From: Actinomyces sp. oral taxon 897 | Lineage (GTDB): Bacteria > Actinomycetota > Actinomycetes > Actinomycetales > Actinomycetaceae | NCBI RefSeq assembly: GCF_002999235.1 | Contig: NZ_CP027236.1 | Location: 2,976,001 to 3,040,000, forward strand | Reading direction: 5' to 3' | Length of the DNA: 64,000 bases | Shown here: positions 32,614 to 40,056 of the stretch, piece by piece | Layout of the letters: each line of letters begins with the position of its first letter | How positions within the stretch are numbered: position 1 is the stretch's first letter | The notes under the pieces: model-generated | Told to the model about the DNA's origin: nothing | The model's input: only the letters and a program-made list of their open reading frames with translations | Database searches by the model: none | Position numbers and translations under genes: made by a program

Positions 32614-32913
32614 GGAGCACCAGTCCGCCGCGGAGCACCTGTAGATGGCGACGACATGCCGGGGGCGGTTGGGCGGAGCAACAGCTCACCCAGGGGCACC
32701 TGGTGGGGGAGGGGGCTGGCGCGGCGGCCGGCGGGGAGCACCAGCCCGCCCAGGGAGCAAGGGAGCACCTCCTAACCACCCGCCCGCGCTACAGGTGCGC
32801 CAATAGCAGGAGCCACGGGCGCACCAACCAGTAATATTGCGAAGATTGTGGCGCTAGCGAGCCGCAGCCCCCGCCACGAGTGCACCAATAGCCCGCACGC
32901 GCGGGGATGATCC
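32614..32913. repeat. Degenerate repeats at 60-61 bases, ending in a type I-E-like repeat core
   Basis: GGAGCACCAGTCCGCC at 32614, GGAGCAACAGCTCACC at 32675, GGAGCACCAGCCCGCC at 32735, and weaker copies near 32794 and 32857 follow a 59-63 base period. At 32892-32913 stands CCCGCACGCGCGGGGATGAT then CC, which is very close to the hairpin and 3' end of actinobacterial type I-E CRISPR repeats. Confidence 0.55.
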
Positions 32914-33004
32914 CGCGACGCACGCCGACGCGGGGTCGGGCACGGGGTAAACCCCGCGCCACGGGTGCACCAACAGCAGGACACCAGCAGCAGGCCGGTG
33001 GCCC

Positions 33005-34339
33005 CTACCGGGCCTGTAGCGGCACGCTCAGGACCACCGTCCAGCGCCCGGCCCCACCCGACGCGCTCAGGGTGCCCCCTAGCGCCTCTACCCGGCGTCG
33101 GGCCCCCTCCAGGCCCAGGCCGGAGGACAGTACCGCCTCCCGGCCGTCCGCCACGTCCTCGGCCACGGCGTTGGTGACCATGGCCTCCAGGCTGTGGCCG
33201 TCGCTGTCCAGCTCCAGGCGGGCGGTGCTCGACGCCGCCGCGTACTTGGTCATATTGCTCACCAGCTCGTTGAGCACCCGTACCAGCTGCTGACGGACCC
33301 CGGGGCTGACCTCCTGACGCTCCAGGAACTCCAGGCCGCGGACCTCCAGCACCGTCCCCCGCCCGGCCAGGACCTGCACGGCCTGGACCAGGGACTCCTC
33401 CAGGGGCCGGGGGGCCGAGGACGCCAGGACGTCGAGCCCGCCCCCGCCGGCGTCGTTCATGGCCCGCAGGCTGGACCTCAGCTGCTCGACGGCCGTGCGC
33501 ACCGCCAGCGTCATGGCCCCCAGCTCGTCGGCCAGCGGGCTCTGCCCGGGGTGGGCCAGGCGGGCCTGCTCAGCGGTCATGACCGCCCGGGTCAGGTCAC
33601 GCACCACCGTGTCGTGCAGCTCGGAGACCACCAGCAGACGCTGACGCTCCAGGTCGGCCTGGTAGCGCGCGGCCACCGTGTCAGCCTGCTCGCGTGGGCG
33701 GCGTATGAGCTCAGCTCCAATGAGGAAGGCAGCTCCTATGAGGTACACCATGAACGGGACCTCTGTGTAGTTCTCCGTCCCCGCCAGACGGAGCGAGAGG
33801 AAGAGGACCACAATGGTCATGACCACCAGGCCGTAGGCCGCCAGGCGGTTGAAGCCGCGGGTCAGGAGCACGCTGGCGCACAGCCACGGCCCCAGGACGA
33901 GGGCGATCCCGACGGGCTCGTCGGTGACCATGGTGACGCAGAAGCCGCAGGCCGCCAGGAGCTCCACCGCGCTGCCCACCAGGGGGCACGTGCTCAGCAG
34001 CGCCAGCCCCACGCCCCCGGCCAGCTCGTAGGGGATTGCCCGTGAGCCCAGCGGGTGCATGGACATCATGCTGAACAGCGTGAACAGGGCCGCGCAGGCC
34101 AGGCACAGCAGGTGGGTGCGGCCCCTGGGGGACCAGGTGTCGAAGCAGGAGCTGCGCAGGAGCATGCCGAGGCCCCGGACGACGCCGGTGCGGTCTGGGC
34201 CCTGGGACTGGGAGCCACTGACGCCGTAGGCGGCAGGACCGCTCGTGGCCCGGGAGCCGGTGACGGCCTGCAAGGCGGCTGTGGTCCGTGCAGCCCAGGG
34301 GCAGGGGGTACGGGCCGGGCCCCGGGGCGCTCGTCGCAC
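33005..34339 (-). CDS. Sensor histidine kinase, NarL/DesK type (HisKA_3)
   Basis: A 444-residue membrane kinase. GTG 34339 is preferred because AAGGAGG lies just upstream; ATG 34372 is an alternative. Five or six transmembrane helices (about residues 65-215) precede a coiled segment and the phospho-acceptor box SELHDTVVRDLT, then the ATPase domain with NELVSNMTKYA and GLGLEGARRRVEALGG. It should phosphorylate the response regulator encoded divergently from 34379. The ABC exporter beyond that regulator is a likely target. No obvious ligand-binding domain is visible outside the membrane. Confidence 0.85.
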   Translation of the reverse strand: MRRAPRGPARTPCPWAARTTAALQAVTGSRATSGPAAYGVSGSQSQGPDRTGVVRGLGMLLRSSCFDTWSPRGRTHLLCLACAALFTLFSMMSMHPLGSRAIPYELAGGVGLALLSTCPLVGSAVELLAACGFCVTMVTDEPVGIALVLGPWLCASVLLTRGFNRLAAYGLVVMTIVVLFLSLRLAGTENYTEVPFMVYLIGAAFLIGAELIRRPREQADTVAARYQADLERQRLLVVSELHDTVVRDLTRAVMTAEQARLAHPGQSPLADELGAMTLAVRTAVEQLRSSLRAMNDAGGGGLDVLASSAPRPLEESLVQAVQVLAGRGTVLEVRGLEFLERQEVSPGVRQQLVRVLNELVSNMTKYAAASSTARLELDSDGHSLEAMVTNAVAEDVADGREAVLSSGLGLEGARRRVEALGGTLSASGGAGRWTVVLSVPLQAR

Positions 34340-34378
34340 GGTCCCCTCCTTCCTGCTCAGAGTCGGTAGCATCCTGCC

Positions 34379-35077
34379 ATGTTCCCCACGTCCCCACCTG
34401 AGTCCCCTCCCGGGGCCGTGCCCTCTGACGTCCCTGCCGCTCAGGTTGTCCGGGTGGCACTCGTCGACGACGACCCCTTCGTGCTCACCGCCCTGCGCGC
34501 CTACCTGTCCTCCTCCCCCCGCATCGAGGTCGCCTCCACCTTCAACCGGGCCGCCGACGCCCTCGCCTTCCTGCGCACGGTGCCCGTGCACGTCCTGCTC
34601 ACCGACGTGCGCATGCCCGGCATGGACGGGCTGGAGCTGCTCACGCGCGTGCGCTCCCGCCACCCCGGGACGGCCGTGGTCATGCTCACCTCCTTCGACG
34701 ACGACGAGGCCATGCTCACCGCCCTGTCCCAGGCCGCCAACGGCTTCCTCCTGAAGGACTCCGCCCCCGAGGAGATCGTCCGGGCGGTCCTGGCCGCCGC
34801 CGACGGCGGCACCACCATCTCCCCGGCCACCGCCTCCCGGCTCGTGGCCCACCACCTGCGCCCGGTACGCACCAGCCGACGCACCGACCTGACCCAGGCC
34901 GAGCAGTCCGTCCTGGCCCTGCTGTGCGAGGGCTACTCCAACGCCGAGATCGCCGCCCAGCTCTTTGTGGCCGAGTCCACCGTCAAGACCCACGTCTCCC
35001 ACCTCATGCGCAAGTACGGCACGACCTCCCGCCTCAAGCTGGTGGTGGCCGTCCACCGGGAGCGGGAGGCCGCCTGA
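34379..35077 (+). CDS. LuxR/NarL-family response regulator
   Basis: A 232-residue regulator. The receiver begins VVRVALVDDDPFVLTALRAY, with phospho-acceptor Asp in LLTDVRMPGMDG and switch Lys in FLLKDSAPEEI. The C-terminal LuxR helix-turn-helix is LTQAEQSVLALLCEGYSNAE to TVKTHVSHLMRKYG. The start is uncertain: ATG 34379 has no ribosome site and adds a 25-residue P/S-rich leader. The kinase gene is divergent with only 39 bases between starts, so one shared regulatory region must serve both. Confidence 0.88.
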   Translation: MFPTSPPESPPGAVPSDVPAAQVVRVALVDDDPFVLTALRAYLSSSPRIEVASTFNRAADALAFLRTVPVHVLLTDVRMPGMDGLELLTRVRSRHPGTAVVMLTSFDDDEAMLTALSQAANGFLLKDSAPEEIVRAVLAAADGGTTISPATASRLVAHHLRPVRTSRRTDLTQAEQSVLALLCEGYSNAEIAAQLFVAESTVKTHVSHLMRKYGTTSRLKLVVAVHREREAA

Positions 35078-35084
35078 GCTGGCG

Positions 35085-35225
35085 GTGCCCTGCCCACCAG
35101 GTCCGGCAGCTCCCTGCCTGCCAGGGTTGGCGGTGCCCCGTTCACCAGGGCCGACGCCTTCCTGCCTACCAGGCGCGGTACCGCCCTGCCCACCAGGGCT
35201 GGCGGTGCCCCGCCCACCACCTGGC
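35085..35225. repeat. 24-base minisatellite, about six copies
   Basis: Units ending CCTGCCCACCAGG, CCTGCCTGCCAGG, CCGTTCACCAGG, CCTGCCTACCAGG, CCTGCCCACCAGG and CCGCCCACCACC follow each other every 24 bases after the regulator stop. They are non-coding on present evidence. Confidence 0.75.
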
Positions 35226-35339
35226 CGCGCACCGGGTGCCGGCACGAGGACAGGACGGTGCGGGCCCCCAGCGCTCCTGCCCGCCATCACTCCACCGCCA
35301 GGGCGGCCAGGGCGGCGACGTCCGTCTGGCATGTCGGTC

Positions 35340-35395
35340 GGGTGAGCTGCCACCGCCAGGGTGACGGCGCGGCGCATATCGAGCAGGCGGGGCAC
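35340..35395 (-). pseudogene. Start of a second FtsX-type permease, truncated
   Basis: Thirteen bases after the permease stop a new frame opens with GTG 35395 and a GAGGGAGAG ribosome site: VPRLLDMRRAVTLAVAAHPT. The first 15 residues resemble the permease start [20 protein letters not shown], after which similarity ends and no membrane helices follow. This is best read as the 5' stub of a deleted paralogue. Confidence 0.5.
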
Positions 35396-35408
35396 GGTCT
35401 TCTCTCCC

Positions 35409-37943
35409 TCAGTCGGCCGCCAGGGCGGTCACCGGGGTCACGGCGGCGGCGCGCCCGGCGGGCCGCACGGAGGCCAGCACGCCGACTGCCAGCGTGACGG
35501 CCAGGATCCCGGCCAGAGGCAGGTAGGGGACGGCGACGCTGACCCCGCCGTCGCCCAGGGCCGCGAGCGTGCACGCCGCGCCCAGGGCAGTCCCGGTCAC
35601 CATCCCCAGGACGCCGCCCACGCCGGCCAGGAGCGTGGCCTCGGTGGTGATCAGGCGCCGGATCCCGCCGCGCCGGGTGCCGGTGGCGCGCAGGACGCCG
35701 ATCTCGCGGGTGCGCTCCAGGACGCTCACGTCCGTGGTGTTGGCCAGGCCACTCAGGGCGATCACCAGGGCCGAGCCCATGACCAGGGCGGTGACGGCCA
35801 CGATCTGGTTGAGCGTGGCGCTGAAGGTACTGCGTCCCGCGGCGCTCCCGTTGACCATGAGGTCCTGGCCGCGCACGGCCTGGCGGACGGCGGTCTCGAC
35901 CGCCTGCGCCTGGGCGGAGCCCTCGTCGGTGGTGCGTACCCACATAATGGCGTCGGTGGCCTGGCCGCCGGTCAGGCGCGCGGCGGTGGCGGTGGTGACG
36001 GCCGCGCCCCAGCCCTCCCGCACCCGGGCGGTCAGCTCCACGCTGCCACCCGGCCCGGTGAGGGTGACCCTGGTGCCGTCGGGGACGTCGTAGATCTGGC
36101 CGACAATGAGGGTGGAGTCGTCCAGGTCCTCCAGACCCTTGGTGGAGCGCACCACGGGGGTGACCGCCTTGGTGTCCACGGCGATGACCTGGGTCTGCGT
36201 GCTCCGGCCGTCCGCGGTCTGGGTGAGGTCCATCAGGGGGACAACGGTGGTGGACTGCACGCCGTCGACCCCCTGGATGGTGGAGGTCAGTGCGGCGGTG
36301 TCCGTCTGCGGGGTCACCCCGAGGACTGTGATATCGACCGGTGAGCTCTGGGCCAGGACGGCCTGGAAGGAGGAGCTGAAGGAGAACAGGCTGACCGCCA
36401 GGGCCGAGCCCACCATGACCCCGATGAGGAGGGTGGCGGCGGTGGCCGTGGAGCGGCCGGGGTTGCGGACCAGGTTGCGGGCGGCCAGGTGGAGGACGGG
36501 GTAGCGGCCCGAGGCACCCAGGCGCCCGATAAGGCCCACGACGGCGGTCATGAGCAGGGGCAGGGCCGCCAGGACCCCGAGGGCGACCAGCACGCCGCCC
36601 CCGACCGTCAGGTAGAGGTCGTGGGCGAGGGTCCCCATGACGGTGACGGCGGCGCCGCCGACCATCACGACCAGGCCGGTGACGGCGGCCCACCTGTGGG
36701 CGCGACCGGTCCGCCCGGGGGCCGCGGTGGTGCCGGTCAGGGCGATCAGCGGGGAGACGCGGGTGGCCCGGCCCGCGGGTCGCAGGACGGATACGAGGGT
36801 CACCAGCGTGCCGGCTGCCACGGCGGCGAGCAGGGAGGTGGGGGAGACGGTGAGGTTGTCGGCCTTCAGCCCCGGCACAACCCCCGAGTGGATGAGGGCT
36901 GCGGCTCCGGCGGCCCCGGCCGCGGTGCCGGTGGTGGAGCCGACCAGGCCGGTGAGCAGGGCCGTGCGCAGGACGGCCAGGCGTACCTGGCGCCTGCTGG
37001 CGCCCACGCAGCGCAGCAGGCCGATTACCCGGTTCTGGCGGGCCACCAGGGTGGTGAAGGTGGTGGCAATGACGATCCCGGCCACCAGGGCGCACACCGG
37101 CGCCAGCAGGTTGAGGACCACGACGATCGTGGTGCCGCCCCCGGTGGAGGAGACGGCGCGCCGGGCGATGACCTCGTCGGCGTCCTGCACAATGGCGTCG
37201 GACTGGACGGCGTGGACGGTCCGGGCGACCTCCTCGTGCAGGTCGCTGGTGTCCGTCCCCGGCCGGCTGGTCACGTACAGCCTGTCGTAGTCGGTCCTCG
37301 CGCCCATGGCCGCCAGCTGGTCGGCGGTGGCGTAGACCTTGGGGAGGTCCTCCAGGCCCGTGTCGGCCCCGGGGGAGATAATGCCGACGACGGTCGGGCT
37401 GGAGTGGACGGCGCTGCTGGGGCTGCCGGCGTCGTCGGTGCCCTTGGTGCTGCTGGCGCCGTGGCGGTCCTGGGGCCTGTTCCTGAGGCGGATGGTGTCC
37501 CCCACGCCCAGCCCCTGCTGCTCGGCCAGGGTGGCGTCGATGGCGACCTCGCCGGTGGCGGTGGGCAGGCGGCCGGAGACCAGGGTGGTGTAGGCGCTGA
37601 GGGTGGGCACGTCCTGGGCGGCCAACGTCGCCCCCATGGCGTTCGCGAGCTGGCTGGGCAGGTCCAGCTCAACGACATCCCAGTGGGTGCCGCGCACGGA
37701 GGCGACGCCGTCCAGGGCGGAGACCCTCGCCGCCAGGGCGTCGTCGAGCGGGCCCTGGGACGGGTCCGACCCGCGGTGGCTGGCGACCACGACGTCGGCC
37801 CCGCCCACGGACAGGCGGGCGCCAGCCTGCATCTGGGTGCGCATGGAGCCGGAGACCACCAGGGCGAGGGCAATGAGGGCGGTGCTCATGGCCACGGCCA
37901 CCAGGGCGGCGGCGGTGCGGCGCACATCAAGCAGGGCGGGCAT
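35409..37943 (-). CDS. FtsX-like ABC transporter permease (MacB type)
   Basis: An 844-residue membrane protein with two FtsX units. The first helix is at about residues 12-35 (LVAVAMSTALIALALVVSG), followed by a large extracytoplasmic domain (about 40-260), three helices (about 270-385), two further helices around 425-485, a second large outer domain, and three helices at the C-terminus (about 720-840). This is the layout of exporters that move peptides, lipids or antibiotics away from the membrane. ATG 37943 shares bases with the stop of the ATPase gene (TGATG). Substrate unknown. Confidence 0.9.
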   Translation of the reverse strand: MPALLDVRRTAAALVAVAMSTALIALALVVSGSMRTQMQAGARLSVGGADVVVASHRGSDPSQGPLDDALAARVSALDGVASVRGTHWDVVELDLPSQLANAMGATLAAQDVPTLSAYTTLVSGRLPTATGEVAIDATLAEQQGLGVGDTIRLRNRPQDRHGASSTKGTDDAGSPSSAVHSSPTVVGIISPGADTGLEDLPKVYATADQLAAMGARTDYDRLYVTSRPGTDTSDLHEEVARTVHAVQSDAIVQDADEVIARRAVSSTGGGTTIVVVLNLLAPVCALVAGIVIATTFTTLVARQNRVIGLLRCVGASRRQVRLAVLRTALLTGLVGSTTGTAAGAAGAAALIHSGVVPGLKADNLTVSPTSLLAAVAAGTLVTLVSVLRPAGRATRVSPLIALTGTTAAPGRTGRAHRWAAVTGLVVMVGGAAVTVMGTLAHDLYLTVGGGVLVALGVLAALPLLMTAVVGLIGRLGASGRYPVLHLAARNLVRNPGRSTATAATLLIGVMVGSALAVSLFSFSSSFQAVLAQSSPVDITVLGVTPQTDTAALTSTIQGVDGVQSTTVVPLMDLTQTADGRSTQTQVIAVDTKAVTPVVRSTKGLEDLDDSTLIVGQIYDVPDGTRVTLTGPGGSVELTARVREGWGAAVTTATAARLTGGQATDAIMWVRTTDEGSAQAQAVETAVRQAVRGQDLMVNGSAAGRSTFSATLNQIVAVTALVMGSALVIALSGLANTTDVSVLERTREIGVLRATGTRRGGIRRLITTEATLLAGVGGVLGMVTGTALGAACTLAALGDGGVSVAVPYLPLAGILAVTLAVGVLASVRPAGRAAAVTPVTALAAD

Positions 37944-38890
37944 CAGCGGGCCCCCGTCCCGCTGGCGCGCCCGGTCCCCGGGCGGGTGGGCAGAGGCCCT
38001 GGGGACGCCGGGGCGTCCGGGGTGGTGTGGGCGGTCCCCGGGGCGGCGTGGGTGCCGGCCGGGTGGTGCACGGGGGCGTCGCCCACGACGTGCCCGTCGC
38101 GCAGGCGGATAACACGGCTGGTGGCGGCCGCGGCGTTCTCGTCGTGGGTGACCATGACGACGGTCTGGCCGAGCTCGGCGCACATGCGGGCCAGGGTCTC
38201 CAACAGGGAGGCGGCCGAGGCGGTGTCCAGGGCGCCGGTGGGCTCGTCGGCGAAGACCACCGCCGGGCGGCCGATGAGGGCGCGGGCCACGGCGACCCGC
38301 TGCTGCTGGCCGCCGGAGAGCTCGGTGGGGCGGTGGGTCAGGCGGTCCCCGATCCCCAGGGCGGAGACGACGGCGTCCCACCACTGAGGCTGCGGCCTGC
38401 GGTGGGCCAGGCGCAGGGGCAGGAGGATGTTCTCCTCGGCGGTCAGGGTGGGCAGGAGGTTGAAGGACTGGAAGACGAACCCCAGCTGGTCACGGCGCAC
38501 GTCGGTCAGCTGCCTGTCGTCCATGCCCGTCAGGTCGGCCCCGGCGATGAGGACGCGCCCGGAGGTGGGGGCGTCCAGGCCGGCCAGGCAGTGCAGGAGG
38601 GTGGACTTGCCGCTCCCCGAGGGCCCCATGACGGCGACGAACTGGCCGGTGGGAACGCTCAGGCTCACCCCGTCCAGGGCGGTCACGCGGGCCTGTCCCG
38701 AGCCGTAGACCTTGGTCAGCCCAATGGCGGCCACGGCGGGCGTGCCCGGGGTGCCAGGGATTGGGGCGGTGGGGCCCGGGGCGGACGGGGCGGCGGGCGC
38801 CGTCCTCGGGACGGGCGGTGCGGCAGGGGCCGGTACGCCCCTCGCGGCGTCTGCCGCGGGTGCGGCGGGGTACTGGTCGTGGCGGACCAT
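37943..38890 (-). CDS. ABC transporter ATP-binding protein (MacB/LolD type)
   Basis: A 315-residue ATPase that energises the permease encoded next. Walker [12 protein letters not shown]-loop [13 protein letters not shown], signature [15 protein letters not shown], Walker [13 protein letters not shown] and H-loop MVTHD are all present. ATG 38890 has AAGGAGG upstream. An A/P-rich N-terminal extension of about 45 residues and a disordered tail are unusual for the family and typical of the low-complexity expansions in this window. Confidence 0.95.
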   Translation of the reverse strand: MVRHDQYPAAPAADAARGVPAPAAPPVPRTAPAAPSAPGPTAPIPGTPGTPAVAAIGLTKVYGSGQARVTALDGVSLSVPTGQFVAVMGPSGSGKSTLLHCLAGLDAPTSGRVLIAGADLTGMDDRQLTDVRRDQLGFVFQSFNLLPTLTAEENILLPLRLAHRRPQPQWWDAVVSALGIGDRLTHRPTELSGGQQQRVAVARALIGRPAVVFADEPTGALDTASAASLLETLARMCAELGQTVVMVTHDENAAAATSRVIRLRDGHVVGDAPVHHPAGTHAAPGTAHTTPDAPASPGPLPTRPGTGRASGTGAR

Positions 38891-39189
38891 GCGTGGCCTC
38901 CTTAAGGCTCTGGGCTGGTTGCGGGTGCTCCCCACGCCCCTGACGCTAGGGGCGCCGCCCCGGGGCGGGAACGCTCCGAACGTCGTCGTTCCCGCCCGTG
39001 CGTCCCCCTAAAGGCGGAGGCCCCCGGCCGTCTCCACCTCGGGACGACGAATAAGGCAGCGTCAAACAATAGCTTTGTTATATGCTAGATTATTTTAGTA
39101 TGTGTTTATAGCCTCTGTTTCCTTGCTCCCGGCGAGGAGACGGCAGACCAGTCCCAGCATTCCTTCAGGCATCCCGATAGTCTGGGTAC
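38891..39189. promoter_or_regulatory. Divergent intergenic region with an A/T-rich island
   Basis: The 299 bases separate the ABC operon (minus) from folP (plus). From about 39048 to 39120 the sequence is strikingly A/T-rich (TTTGTTATATGCTAG, ATTATTTTAGTATG) in an otherwise GC-rich region. It may hold promoters for both sides or mark the right-hand junction of the block inserted between folE and folP. No gene is seen. Confidence 0.4.
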
Positions 39190-40056
39190 GTGACTGTGCC
39201 CGCCCCCCCACGCCCGGCGCCGCTGCCGAGCACGCTGCCCACCGACCGCACCCTGGTCATGGGCGTCATCAACGTCACCCCGGACTCCTTCTCCGACGGC
39301 GGCCGCTGGCTGGCCCCCGACGCCGCCCTCGCCCACGCCCGCACCCTGCTGGACCAGGGCGCCGACCTGCTCGACGTCGGGGGCGAGTCCACCCGGCCGG
39401 GTGCCGAGCGCGTCACCCCCGACACCGAGCAGGAGCGCGTCCTCCCCGTCGTGGAGGCCCTGGCCGCCCAGGGCGTCGTGGTGAGCGTGGACACCGTCCA
39501 CGCCGCCACCGCCGCGGCCGCCGTCCGCGCCGGGGCCCTGGTGGTCAACGACGTCTCGGGGGGCCTGGCCGACCCGGGCATGTACGACGTCGTGGCCTCC
39601 ACCGGCGTGGTCTACGTCTGCCAGCACTGGCGCGGCGACCCCGGGACCATGGACCGCCTCACCGACTACCCCCGGGGCGTCCTGGCCGGGGTGGAGGCCG
39701 AACTGGCCCAGCGCCTGGACGGGCTCGTGTCCGCCGGGGTGGCCCGTCACCAGGTCGTCATCGACCCCGGGCTCGGCTTCGCCAAGACCCACCCCCAGTC
39801 CTGGGAGCTGCTGCGCTCCACCGGCCGCCTCGCCCAGGACCTGGGCCTGCCGGTCCTCGTGGGGGCCTCCCGCAAGCGTTTCCTGGCCCTGGCCGCCGAC
39901 CCGGCCCGGGCCACCGACCCCCTGGCGCGTGACTCCGTCACCGCCGCAACCACCGCCCTGGCCGCCAGCGCGGGCGCGTGGGCCGTCAGGGTCCACGAGA
40001 TCCCGTCCAACCTGGACGCCGTCCGCACCGCCTCCCTATGGAAGGACCACCGATGA
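39190..40056 (+). CDS. folP: Dihydropteroate synthase
   Basis: A 288-residue enzyme that joins p-aminobenzoate to 6-hydroxymethyl-dihydropterin pyrophosphate to form dihydropteroate; it is the sulfonamide target. Motifs present are MGVINVTPDSFSDGGRW, LLDVGGESTRPGA, VVIDPGLGFAKT and VGASRKRFL. GTG 39190 is used. The stop overlaps the folB-folK start in ATGA. It resumes the folate operon interrupted after folE. Confidence 0.96.
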   Translation: MTVPAPPRPAPLPSTLPTDRTLVMGVINVTPDSFSDGGRWLAPDAALAHARTLLDQGADLLDVGGESTRPGAERVTPDTEQERVLPVVEALAAQGVVVSVDTVHAATAAAAVRAGALVVNDVSGGLADPGMYDVVASTGVVYVCQHWRGDPGTMDRLTDYPRGVLAGVEAELAQRLDGLVSAGVARHQVVIDPGLGFAKTHPQSWELLRSTGRLAQDLGLPVLVGASRKRFLALAADPARATDPLARDSVTAATTALAASAGAWAVRVHEIPSNLDAVRTASLWKDHR

